DNA from: an uncultured Prevotella sp. | GTDB lineage: Bacteria > Bacteroidota > Bacteroidia > Bacteroidales > Bacteroidaceae | DNA length: 60,389 bases | Reading direction: 5' to 3' | Assembly: GCA_900322095.1 (NCBI GenBank) | Contig: ONYS01000001.1 | Location: 1-60,389, forward strand | Shown here: positions 8,414 to 16,026 of the stretch, one piece after another | Position numbering within the stretch: the stretch's first letter is position 1 | Layout: each line of letters begins with the position of its first letter | Translations under genes and position numbers: made by a program | The notes under the pieces: model-generated | Databases searched by the model: none | Seen by the model: the letters and a program-made list of their open reading frames with translations, nothing else | Told to the model about the DNA's origin: nothing

Positions 8414-9951
8414 CTTTTTCTAACTATTCTATACAATCTAACGAAGAGTGGCTTAGCTCCCGGAGCCAAGAAATACAGGGCAGCACTATAGCAGATAGCA
8501 AAGGGAACAGTGATCTCGACAGCAGACACACACCACTTGACTATACCTCCATAGGCTGCCTTCTGAAGTGGTTCAAACAAGATCGAAGCACCGACAATGC
8601 CACCTATAGCCAACAAATAATAAACGGAGATTCTTTTCCAGTATTTAGAGATTGGCTCCTTAAATCCTTTTCGGAAAAGGAAGATGGGTTTCCATATCAC
8701 AATGATCAGCAACTGACTGACAATTTTTCCTGCCAAGATTCCAGCGATACCGTATTTGGGAGCAAACGTCAACGTCACAGCTAAGAACAAGATGGCCTCA
8801 GCCCATGCTGCCCATGTATCAGAATAGAGGCCGTGCGCACCATTAAACATATCCACAGCTCCACGGGTCTGGGTGATAAAGATGGTGATCATCAGCAATA
8901 TCAGAATATTGCGGTCAAGGATATACTGCCTACCCAACCAAAGGCCTATGAACGGTTCAATCAGATTGAATACGCTGAACACCACGAAACCTCCAACGAG
9001 GAAACGAACGGTGACGATCTCCCAAAAAACGGACATCGACTTTTGTTTGTTTCCTTCAGCAACAAGATTACCCACTCCAGCGCTGAAGCTGTTGAGAGCT
9101 GAGTCAAAGGCTGCCGACAACCGACTGACTACGAGGGTGTAGTTGCCGTAGTAGGCCACCATTTTTAAAGAAACAAACGCAAAAACAAGTATTTGGTCAC
9201 TCTGACTGAGGAGGAAATCCTTAATCTTGTGAACGAATACTTGTTTTGTATAGGTTATGATCTGCTTGTTCTGAGGGAAGAACTTCTTTCCCTTCTTGAC
9301 GGAGGCTTTCAACCAGGGATAAACCTGATCAATCTTCCGATTCAAGACGATACAACCCACAAAGCCAAACACCATTTCCAGGCCTATCCATGCATAATAA
9401 TTTCCCCAGTAATAGGCTATCGCCATCTGGAGTACAATCTTGCAAAACTGTGCTCCTTGCAGATATCCGGTTACCAAATAACCTTTCTGGTCTGCCGTCA
9501 GAATAATCTGTCGGTAGTTGATGAAGTAACTGAAAAGCTGCGCTATAAGGATCGAAAAGAACGCAAAATAGATAAGGCCATAAGAGAAATCGGTATGCTT
9601 GAAGATCAGCGGTATGAAGCAACTAATAACACCTGCCGCGATAAGAATGAAAAATCCAATGCGGTTGTACAGATAGCCAAAAACTGATACCAGTTCCTCT
9701 ATACGCTGTTTGTTGCCTTCTTGAAGAGGCTTGTAGAGGTTGTAAGCAACAGCAGTTCCCACTCCCATCTCGGCCAGGCTGAGGAATCCCAAAATATTGC
9801 TAAGGGTTCCGCTGAGACCCATAAAGTCTGCACCAAGACAGTCCAAGAATGTCTTGCGCGAGAAGAAAGAAAGAATAATAAAGATGAAATAGAACACCAG
9901 ATTCACTCTGGCGTTCAACAATGATTTATGTACTCTCGATTCTTTATTCAT
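8410..9951 (-). CDS. wzx: Polysaccharide flippase (Wzx-type, MATE/MVF superfamily)
   Basis: A 513-residue inner-membrane protein with about 12 to 14 hydrophobic helices. It begins MNKESRVHKSLLNARVNLVFYF, then FLDCLGADFMGLSGTLSNILGFLSLAEMGVG, an arrangement typical of oligosaccharide flippases of Bacteroidales and Firmicutes capsule loci. It moves the lipid-linked repeat unit from the cytoplasmic to the periplasmic leaflet. It is the first gene of the minus-strand polysaccharide operon, about 395 nt downstream of the predicted transcription start. No Wzy polymerase or initiating sugar-phosphate transferase is visible here, so part of the locus must lie before base 1 or elsewhere. The wzx label reflects role, not a proven orthologue. 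Confidence 0.87.
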   Translation of the reverse strand: MNKESRVHKSLLNARVNLVFYFIFIILSFFSRKTFLDCLGADFMGLSGTLSNILGFLSLAEMGVGTAVAYNLYKPLQEGNKQRIEELVSVFGYLYNRIGFFILIAAGVISCFIPLIFKHTDFSYGLIYFAFFSILIAQLFSYFINYRQIILTADQKGYLVTGYLQGAQFCKIVLQMAIAYYWGNYYAWIGLEMVFGFVGCIVLNRKIDQVYPWLKASVKKGKKFFPQNKQIITYTKQVFVHKIKDFLLSQSDQILVFAFVSLKMVAYYGNYTLVVSRLSAAFDSALNSFSAGVGNLVAEGNKQKSMSVFWEIVTVRFLVGGFVVFSVFNLIEPFIGLWLGRQYILDRNILILLMITIFITQTRGAVDMFNGAHGLYSDTWAAWAEAILFLAVTLTFAPKYGIAGILAGKIVSQLLIIVIWKPIFLFRKGFKEPISKYWKRISVYYLLAIGGIVGASILFEPLQKAAYGGIVKWCVSAVEITVPFAICYSAALYFLAPGAKPLFVRLYRIVRKR

Positions 9952-10352
9952 CTAAATGCTTTAATTCAGCAAAGTAACAATAAGGTGGGGTTAGGAAAGG
10001 TCGTAACAGACGAGACGAGGATATAGGTATGATTGGATAATTGGAAATGAAAGAATAATCTATAACAATAGAAAGCATCTGAGACAGAGATAATTGAGTA
10101 TGCAACAGCCCATACGATACGGACTTCCCTCCCTCATACTCCTGCAAGCAGGAAATCTGAGGTATCATCGCGCAAACTCAGTCATCTGTCTCCGTATATA
10201 GATTCTTTTCTCCGCAGAGTCACAACGACAAGTTATAATGTATGTTGCAAATAAAACAGGATACGGAAATCAGATACTTGTGCACAAGATGTTATATAAA
10301 AACAATACTTTTCTTCTCATATCATAACTCCGAACCGTCCTAAAATGCGGTG

Positions 10353-10384
10353 CAAAGTTACAAAATTAATTCCGAATTGCACAA
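10353..10384 (-). promoter_or_regulatory. Promoter of the polysaccharide operon
   Basis: On the minus strand the -7 element TAACTTTG (10360-10353) is preceded after 21 nt by a -33 TTG, matching the Bacteroidetes TTTG-N19/21-TAnnTTTG consensus. Transcription would start near 10346, leaving a leader of about 395 nt before the flippase ATG at 9951. I saw no better match nearer to the gene. Confidence 0.6.
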
Positions 10385-10605
10385 TTTTTTAAGGACTTTC
10401 CACTACAGACGAAAAAAAGACTTGATATTCTTGAAATCAAAGCAAAAACAACAATCAAATCAATACAAAATCCTATAATTCCGTTGTAAATCAATATATC
10501 TCAACACCTTAATCATTTCAAACTAAAGAAAAAGTCATTAATGAGGGGCTGAGAAGAGTGAAGGAGCTTGAAAACTCTTAATGTAAGACTTTGAAAATCA
10601 ACAGT

Positions 10606-10645
10606 AAGCACCCGCCCTAATTATGGAGTTTAGGTGCGGGTGCTT
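10606..10645 (-). terminator. Terminator after the sialidase operon
   Basis: A perfect 10-bp stem (AAGCACCCGC with GCGGGTGCTT) is extended by CCTAA/TTAGG with a one-base bulge, about 60 nt past the sialidase stop. The following minus-strand sequence is T-rich but interrupted (TTACTGTTGATTTTC), so efficiency is uncertain. Confidence 0.7.
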
Positions 10646-10705
10646 ATCCGTTAAAATAATCCTGGGTTCAGATTAATTATTTTGCTTTAACGACCAAAAT
10701 TCTAT

Positions 10706-12001
10706 CTACTTTGTGGCCGAGCAAGCTGACGCAGAGACTTTGCAATGCTTGCACGTCGAAGTTGGCTCCGACGTAGTGATATACCTTCCTTTGCCACCGG
10801 CCTGATACCTATAGGCATTACCCGTGATGGTAGACAGCGGCAAGGACTTAAACACGATGTCGTAGCCTCCATTTGCATTCTCTTCATAGAGGAATGCAAC
10901 ATCGCCTTTCTTGTCAAGAACCATCGTAGAATAGCATGACGTTGAAGTGGAGACCTGATACTTGCCCCAACCATCCAGATAGCTGCTCGGAGATGTATAG
11001 TCTGCTGGCAATTCTTTGTAATAAATGCTCACGTTTTCGCGATTGGTGGATGCCGCAGCCGACTGCAGGAGAACGTAGGTCGGCGTGTTGTCACTTGCAC
11101 GCAGAGCTGGTACGAGAAGGATCTCGCCATTACACGTAGCTGCAAAAGTCTGGCCTGGAATGTTGGAATCACCGGATGTCACTACCTTTCCCCACGAGCC
11201 TTCGCCTTTGTCTCTGTCAGTGAAGACGAAAACGTTGAAATAACGTCCGGGGCCCGACTGTCGGCGGCAACTCAGAAGGATGTCGCCCGAGGGCAATTCT
11301 TCCACCTTGCACTCGTCGCCATCTTCTGCTGGTATGGCTGCGATGCCGCCAAGATAGTGCCAAGTCGCGCCAAAGTCGTCGGAATAGGCCACGCGGCTTC
11401 CACCGGGCCGGGTATTCACGCCCGAATAAATTCGATAGTATTTGCCCGTCTTGCAAACCGTGCTCTGGATGATTCGGCCACTGGAGAAGAACAATTTGTC
11501 GAAGGCGTCCTGATATACTTGATCTGTACAATTCTGTGTGGTCCAGTTCACTCCTCCATCCGAGCTTAACGAATATCCTACCTGCACTCTGTTCTCACGC
11601 GTACTGCTGGGCCATCCAGTCTTGCCCGTCGAGGTCATCAGCAGAATTTTTCCGCTCTCACGGTCAACGACTGTTGCCGCATCGCCATGAGCATAGTCGG
11701 CGCCACTGCCATTACCCTGGATATCAGTTGACTCCGCAGTCCACGTGGCGCCATCGTTTGAAGATGTCCGGCCCACTACGGAGATTGCATTATAGCCCAC
11801 ATCACCCGAGCCATTGATACGCAAGTCCGAATAGGCTGTCAAGTTGCCATTGTTTAAGCGTGCAATAGAAGGAATGCGATGATAGTTGGTTCCCGACTGT
11901 GCTGGGAAGAGCGTGATCGGTGTCTGTGCTTGCGCCGAAGACGAGAGGAGCATAGCCGCGGCCAAGACCGCAACGTCTAGTTTCTTTCTATTAAAGTTCA
12001 T
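10706..12001 (-). CDS. nanH: Secreted exo-alpha-sialidase (GH33)
   Basis: A 431-residue protein that releases terminal sialic acid from host glycoconjugates. Residues 1-26 form a signal peptide ending SSAQAQ. The catalytic beta-propeller shows the FRIP-type Arg motif as YHRIPSIA (41-46 region), the acid/base Asp region near ADYAHGDAAT (101-110), three Asp boxes (SNDGATW 81-87, SSDGGVNW 146-153, SDDFGATW 207-214), an Arg in LLSCRRQ near 243, and the nucleophile region CYSTMVLDKKGDVAFLYE near the C-terminus. The frame opens at 12097, but the signal peptide fixes the start at 12001. It is the last gene of a GH115/hydrolase/sialidase operon. The last 25 codons look unnatural (Cys-rich STCKHCKVSASACSATK), while the -1 frame carries on with a plausible tail, so a frameshift near 10780 is suspected. 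The nanH symbol is by family. Confidence 0.9.
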   Translation of the reverse strand: MNFNRKKLDVAVLAAAMLLSSSAQAQTPITLFPAQSGTNYHRIPSIARLNNGNLTAYSDLRINGSGDVGYNAISVVGRTSSNDGATWTAESTDIQGNGSGADYAHGDAATVVDRESGKILLMTSTGKTGWPSSTRENRVQVGYSLSSDGGVNWTTQNCTDQVYQDAFDKLFFSSGRIIQSTVCKTGKYYRIYSGVNTRPGGSRVAYSDDFGATWHYLGGIAAIPAEDGDECKVEELPSGDILLSCRRQSGPGRYFNVFVFTDRDKGEGSWGKVVTSGDSNIPGQTFAATCNGEILLVPALRASDNTPTYVLLQSAAASTNRENVSIYYKELPADYTSPSSYLDGWGKYQVSTSTSCYSTMVLDKKGDVAFLYEENANGGYDIVFKSLPLSTITGNAYRYQAGGKGRYITTSEPTSTCKHCKVSASACSATK

Positions 12002-12035
12002 ATAGTTTTTAGTTAGAGAATAAATTGTCTTACGG

Positions 12036-12923
12036 TCAGTCCTTTTCATCGCACCACTGCGCGACGATCCGCTTATAGTTGTCGGGCTGGTCGGCAAAGG
12101 TCATGTGGCGGGCGCCATCAAGAAGTTCCCAACGGCTGTCCTTGATACCGTCGTACATTGTCTTGGCCAACAGGGGTGTACACTCGTCGTTGGTTCCGCT
12201 GATGACCAGGCAAGGCTGCGAGATCTCACCCAGCCGCGCTGTATAATCAAAGTCTTTCAGATTACCCCAAGGGGTATATTCGTTAGGTCCCCATGCCACG
12301 TTGTAGCTCTCAGTGCCAAAGCGTTTCTTGCGGCGAAGGCATTCAGGACTGTCTGCCGTGATGCTACAAGCATGAAGCTCTGTGTAGTGGTCATTGGCTG
12401 CGATATAGGCAGGCGACTCAAAATTGCCCGTTTCTTCAGCATTTTTGATGGCAGTCTGGTCCTCGGGCGACATAAAGGAGATGAGCCGGTGTTGCTCATG
12501 TCCCCACAAGCGACTGGAAGAGAGCGTGCTGGAGAGTATGACTGAGCGCACTCCGGCAGGACGACGGTCGATCAACCATGCCAAGATCATCATGCCACCC
12601 CACGACTGACCAAGAATATGAAGCGTGTCGAGATGGAGATAGCGTCGCAGTGATTCGAGCTCGTCCAACCACATGTCAAGCGTCCAAAGCTCAGGATGGC
12701 CTTCTACGTAAGAAAGTCCACACCCCAACTGGTCGTAGCTGATGATCTGTCGACCTAAGGCAGCCAAGTCGTCGAGCAACTCAAAATAGTTATGTGTGCT
12801 GCCAGGGCCGCCATGAAGCAGCAACAAGGGAGCCTTTGTAGAGGAAGGCTCGCCAACGACACGGTAATAAGTTCTGTATCCACGGAAAGGCATATAGCCT
12901 TCTTCAATTTTCAATTGAGCCAT
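12036..12923 (-). CDS. pip: Proline iminopeptidase-family alpha/beta hydrolase (peptidase S33)
   Basis: A 295-residue alpha/beta-hydrolase. It has the oxyanion motif HGGPG (37-41), YDQLGCGLS near 63 and the nucleophile elbow GQSWGG with Ser107. The rest of the triad is probably Asp in SGTNDE near 246 and His in DGARHMTF near 271. Proline iminopeptidases remove N-terminal proline from peptides; the lid domain (about residues 130-220) matches this class. No signal peptide is evident, so it is cytoplasmic. It sits 9 nt after the GH115 gene and 34 nt before the sialidase, an odd company for a peptidase. Activity on another amide or ester cannot be excluded. Confidence 0.85.
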   Translation of the reverse strand: MAQLKIEEGYMPFRGYRTYYRVVGEPSSTKAPLLLLHGGPGSTHNYFELLDDLAALGRQIISYDQLGCGLSYVEGHPELWTLDMWLDELESLRRYLHLDTLHILGQSWGGMMILAWLIDRRPAGVRSVILSSTLSSSRLWGHEQHRLISFMSPEDQTAIKNAEETGNFESPAYIAANDHYTELHACSITADSPECLRRKKRFGTESYNVAWGPNEYTPWGNLKDFDYTARLGEISQPCLVISGTNDECTPLLAKTMYDGIKDSRWELLDGARHMTFADQPDNYKRIVAQWCDEKD

Positions 12924-12932
12924 AATATTTGT

Positions 12933-15410
12933 CTATTTGGTAGGTATCATATAGAATGTTCGGTCGGTGACGAAGTCGATCATCCACTGATCCATCATCA
13001 CGCTCTGGTCTATAGCCGTCAACCGCAATGTATGGTTGGAGCGATAACCATCAACCGCCAAGGGCAGTTTTATCAACAGTTGGCCCCTCAATACGGCCTG
13101 TTTCCATTCGTCCGAACCGGGCAGAACGGAGAGATCCACGTTGATGGGTTTGCCACCGTCGAAACTCACGCTCACACGCATGGGGCTCTTCGACTGGGGC
13201 TGGACGGGAATGAAAGCCAAGTAGAGCAAGGCGTCTCCACTGCCTGCAAGACTGAAATTATAGGTTACGCTGGAACCCGCATCCAAACGGAGCGTCTTGA
13301 GACTGTGGCCCAAGAGGGGCATCGTCGTGACTGTTCCGGAACAGTTGTCGTATTGCGAGGCATTTCTTGCCGTTGCTTTCTCTAGATCAAACGTGGGGTC
13401 CAAAGTCACTCGCCCTCTATATTGCTGACGCTCTTTATTAGTGACAGCATCGGGCAGCGCGGGACTGGAGAATACCGACAGGTTGCGGGGCGCCATATTC
13501 ATGAGTCCCGCCCATTTACCATCTTTCATAGCGTCGAATTGTCGTGTCAGATTGCAGATATCGTCGTAAGCGTCCAGACTCATGACCGCTGCCTCGAGAG
13601 CTTCGTCGTCGTGATGGAAAGTTCCGGGACGCGAGATCTCGCGCGACTCTTGTGCGAAAAGTTGCTTACGGGCCATGGCCTCAGCTGCCTTGACAGGATA
13701 AGCAACGGCAGCGAAGAAAGCATCTTGTAAGTTGGCCGGCACGTCCTGCTTGAGTTCATCTACACGATTTTTCAGAGCACCGAAATCCGACAGATATCGT
13801 TCCAGTTCATTGCCGAAGTCATCGGTGCTGAACTCCGTATCGTTCACCTTCGGATTGTCTTTCACTGTAGAAGTCTGGTTCCAACCCATAAACTCCGGTT
13901 TACGGATGTCGGTCAACCGATAATATTCACGCATGACGGGCAACAAGCGCTGTCCAAGGGTCTTTCCGAACTGTTCCGACAGCCAAGTTGTCAGATGTCG
14001 CTCTATATTTTCAGAGGTTACCGATGAGGTATTCCACGCTTTGTCGAAGAAAACGCTGAGCGCATAAGCCGCCACCTTTGGTTCATGAATCTCGGCAATC
14101 CATACGCGGTCCTCCTGGCGGGCCAGTGCCGCATCCAGCTGCGAGACCAACAATCCGGGTTGCGGCGTGGAGAGCCAAAGATAGTCGTTGGGTACTCCCT
14201 GATAACTGAGATGATAGAGCAGTCCCGCACCACCTTTATGCTTTGCTGACACATAGCCTGCGGGCGGCAACAGATAGCCATAGCCATCGTCAGTCCACAA
14301 CACGGTTGTTGCCTCGGGCAACTGGAGTCCGTCGCCAAGCAAGTTTCTCACCTCGTCGTTGGCGAGAATGACCGACGGGTATTCTACATTCGCATGCTTA
14401 TTCTTCTTATTGAGTTTTTCCTCGGTCTTTTTGATCAGTTTCAACTGCTCATGCACTGCTTTTTGAAGCAACTGTCGCTTGTCATGATCAGTCTTAGCTC
14501 CCAGTATGGGCCCATTGCCCAGACCTAAAGTGAACATTTTCTCACCAGTTCCAGCCTGTTTCAGGCCTTCTTCCCAATAGTGCTGCAGCTGGCGATTATT
14601 GGTGGCGTAGTTATATTCACCATTGTGACTCCCCCACTCCGCTTTGTCGTCGCGCAAAAGCGGGTCTTTGCTGCCAACAATGATGGCGCAGCTGTCGGCC
14701 ACCTCAGCGTTTCCCTTGACATGATAGAAGGGCGTTGTGCCCTGATCATCGGCAGGCCAAAGAAGATTGGCGCGCAGACGGAGCATCAATTCGAAAAGTT
14801 TCTTATAAGTGCGCGGCCCAATAGAACCAGCTGGGACATGCTTGTCGAGCGTCTTGCTCCAGGGGCGCAACGACCAATCCTCGCCGCTGATGGAGATGCC
14901 ACGATATTTGACGGCAGGAATCTGCAGGGTCTTATAGCCGTCTTTCAAAATCAGATATTCCTTGTGTTCTGGTCTGACATCACCCCACCATATCCAAGGC
15001 GAAACGCCGGCCTGACGCGAGAGTTCAAGAATGCCATAGGCCGTACCACGACCGTTGCTGCCAACAACTAAAATCTTACGACCAGTATTGACCAAGTAGA
15101 ACGCATCAGGCTGAGTGATAAACTTGCTGACCGGAACAGAATATTTCTCCAGTTGACTGAATTCCTTGTTCGAAAGTTTGTCAAGCTGATAAATCTCAAT
15201 GACCGAATTAGCCTTTTTGTTGGCGTACTTACCCGTCACTTCATGCATGTCGGATGAGAACATGTCCAAAGCTACGTCCACAACCTTATCGTGCTGATCA
15301 CAGACGGAATAGGTCACGGCACTCTTGCCATTATACCAAACAAGATCGCCTGCAAAACAGACAACGGATAGAGAATACAAACAAACTACAAGGAATATTT
15401 TAAGTTTCAT
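12933..15410 (-). CDS. Glycoside hydrolase family 115 (alpha-glucuronidase-like), secreted
   Basis: An 825-residue protein with a signal peptide (MKLKIFLVVCLYSLSVVCFAG, cleavage near residue 20). Family features are VGSNGRGTAYGILELSR near 117-132, SPWIWWGDVRPEHK (137-150), VKYRGISISGEDWSL (167-181), LRANLLWPA near 230 and the long WTDDGYGY region near 370. Characterised GH115 enzymes are xylan alpha-1,2-glucuronidases that remove (4-O-methyl)glucuronic acid from internal xylose, but many Bacteroidetes members are untested. A C-terminal beta-sandwich (about residues 640-820) is usual for the family. It is the first gene of the operon with the hydrolase and sialidase; no SusC/SusD pair is present. 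Association with a sialidase hints at an acidic host-glycan substrate, which is inference. Confidence 0.85.
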   Translation of the reverse strand: MKLKIFLVVCLYSLSVVCFAGDLVWYNGKSAVTYSVCDQHDKVVDVALDMFSSDMHEVTGKYANKKANSVIEIYQLDKLSNKEFSQLEKYSVPVSKFITQPDAFYLVNTGRKILVVGSNGRGTAYGILELSRQAGVSPWIWWGDVRPEHKEYLILKDGYKTLQIPAVKYRGISISGEDWSLRPWSKTLDKHVPAGSIGPRTYKKLFELMLRLRANLLWPADDQGTTPFYHVKGNAEVADSCAIIVGSKDPLLRDDKAEWGSHNGEYNYATNNRQLQHYWEEGLKQAGTGEKMFTLGLGNGPILGAKTDHDKRQLLQKAVHEQLKLIKKTEEKLNKKNKHANVEYPSVILANDEVRNLLGDGLQLPEATTVLWTDDGYGYLLPPAGYVSAKHKGGAGLLYHLSYQGVPNDYLWLSTPQPGLLVSQLDAALARQEDRVWIAEIHEPKVAAYALSVFFDKAWNTSSVTSENIERHLTTWLSEQFGKTLGQRLLPVMREYYRLTDIRKPEFMGWNQTSTVKDNPKVNDTEFSTDDFGNELERYLSDFGALKNRVDELKQDVPANLQDAFFAAVAYPVKAAEAMARKQLFAQESREISRPGTFHHDDEALEAAVMSLDAYDDICNLTRQFDAMKDGKWAGLMNMAPRNLSVFSSPALPDAVTNKERQQYRGRVTLDPTFDLEKATARNASQYDNCSGTVTTMPLLGHSLKTLRLDAGSSVTYNFSLAGSGDALLYLAFIPVQPQSKSPMRVSVSFDGGKPINVDLSVLPGSDEWKQAVLRGQLLIKLPLAVDGYRSNHTLRLTAIDQSVMMDQWMIDFVTDRTFYMIPTK

Positions 15411-15426
15411 ATTTTCAGTTTTCGTG

Positions 15427-15434
15427 CAAAGATA
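15427..15434 (-). promoter_or_regulatory. -7 element of the GH115-sialidase operon
   Basis: The minus strand reads TATCTTTG 17 nt before the GH115 start codon, a perfect TAnnTTTG box. No good -33 TTTG is seen at the right distance, so the promoter may be activator-dependent. The implied leader is only about 10 nt. Confidence 0.55.
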
Positions 15435-15665
15435 CGGAATTTTCTCCCATTCACGTTCTATTTAAGAAAGATTTACAACTAATGGGGAGAGAAGGAGGCA
15501 ACGGAGAAGATATTTTTAGCTTCACGGCATATTTTCTGTGAATTGCACATCACTGAATAGCATAACCAGCACAAAATGGGCTGTTGCGTTCAACTTGATA
15601 TTAAGATTAAAAGTAAAGCTATCGGCGCCTGAGGTACCATCATTTATGACCAAACACTTACCTAC

Positions 15666-15825
15666 GTGACGAACGTCACGTTATTCGGTGACGACCATCA
15701 CGTTGTTTTGTGACGACCGTCACGTGACAAATGTCACGTTTGTTCGTGACAAATGTCACGTTCGCTCGTGACAAATGTCACGTTTGTTCGTGACAAATGT
15801 CACGTTCGTTCGTGACAATTGTCAC
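15666..15825. repeat. 22-bp-periodic array of eight palindromes (GTGAC-N4-GTCAC)
   Basis: Eight 14-bp inverted repeats start at 15666, 15688, 15710, 15724, 15746, 15768, 15790 and 15812. Cores run GAAC, ACCA-type, ACCG-type, then AAAT four times and AATT. Spacing is exactly 22 bp except one 14-bp step where the 8-bp linker is missing. Linkers are themselves repeated (GTTTGTTC or GTTCGYTC). The second unit has one mismatch (ATCAC). The period is close to two helical turns, so sites would lie on one face of the DNA. Function is unknown; see findings. Confidence 0.95.
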
Positions 15826-15973
15826 GACACATAATTCAGCCTTAATCAACAATTAGCTGAAAAGAGAAAACTAATGACACGCAATTTATTAGATGTGCAG
15901 AGATTTGGATCGTCTTCCCACGAGCTATTATAGGGCAGGTGAAAATCAATGCGTGAAGCCACACTGAATTTAT

Positions 15974-16004
15974 TTTGCTATCCGACTAATTATCATTATC
16001 TTTG
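15974..16004 (+). promoter_or_regulatory. Promoter of mrp
   Basis: TTTG (15974-15977), a 19-nt spacer, then TATCTTTG (15997-16004): a full Bacteroidetes promoter. The start would be near 16010, giving a leader of about 17 nt before the ATG at 16027. This also argues against the upstream in-frame ATG at 15949, which lies before the promoter. Confidence 0.85.
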
Positions 16005-16026
16005 CAGAGTAATCAAAAAGAAGATA

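Larger units (their letters stand above)
9952..10705. other. Intergenic region: long leader of the polysaccharide operon and 3' end of the sialidase operon
   Basis: About 750 nt without a convincing gene. From left to right it holds a leader of roughly 395 nt preceding the flippase, a promoter at 10353-10384, an AT-rich spacer, and the sialidase terminator at 10606-10645. A short open frame (9944-10168, minus, 74 codons) ends inside the flippase start and has no recognisable protein character. Confidence 0.6.
15411..16026. other. Intergenic region between divergent GH115 and mrp genes
   Basis: About 615 nt with no supported gene. It contains the minus-strand -7 box at 15427-15434, an unremarkable stretch to 15660, the eight-unit palindrome array (15666-15825), and the mrp promoter (15974-16004). 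Confidence 0.7.

Noticed and set aside
9944..10168. 74-codon minus-strand ORF upstream of the flippase
   Set aside because: It has no recognisable features, no promoter close by, and its end runs into the flippase start.
15666..15825. CRISPR array
   Set aside because: The intervening linkers are nearly identical 8-mers, not unique spacers, the unit is a short palindrome, and no cas genes are present.
15949..16026. Longer N-terminus for Mrp
   Set aside because: The upstream ATG lies before the promoter at 15974-16004 and adds residues unlike the family.
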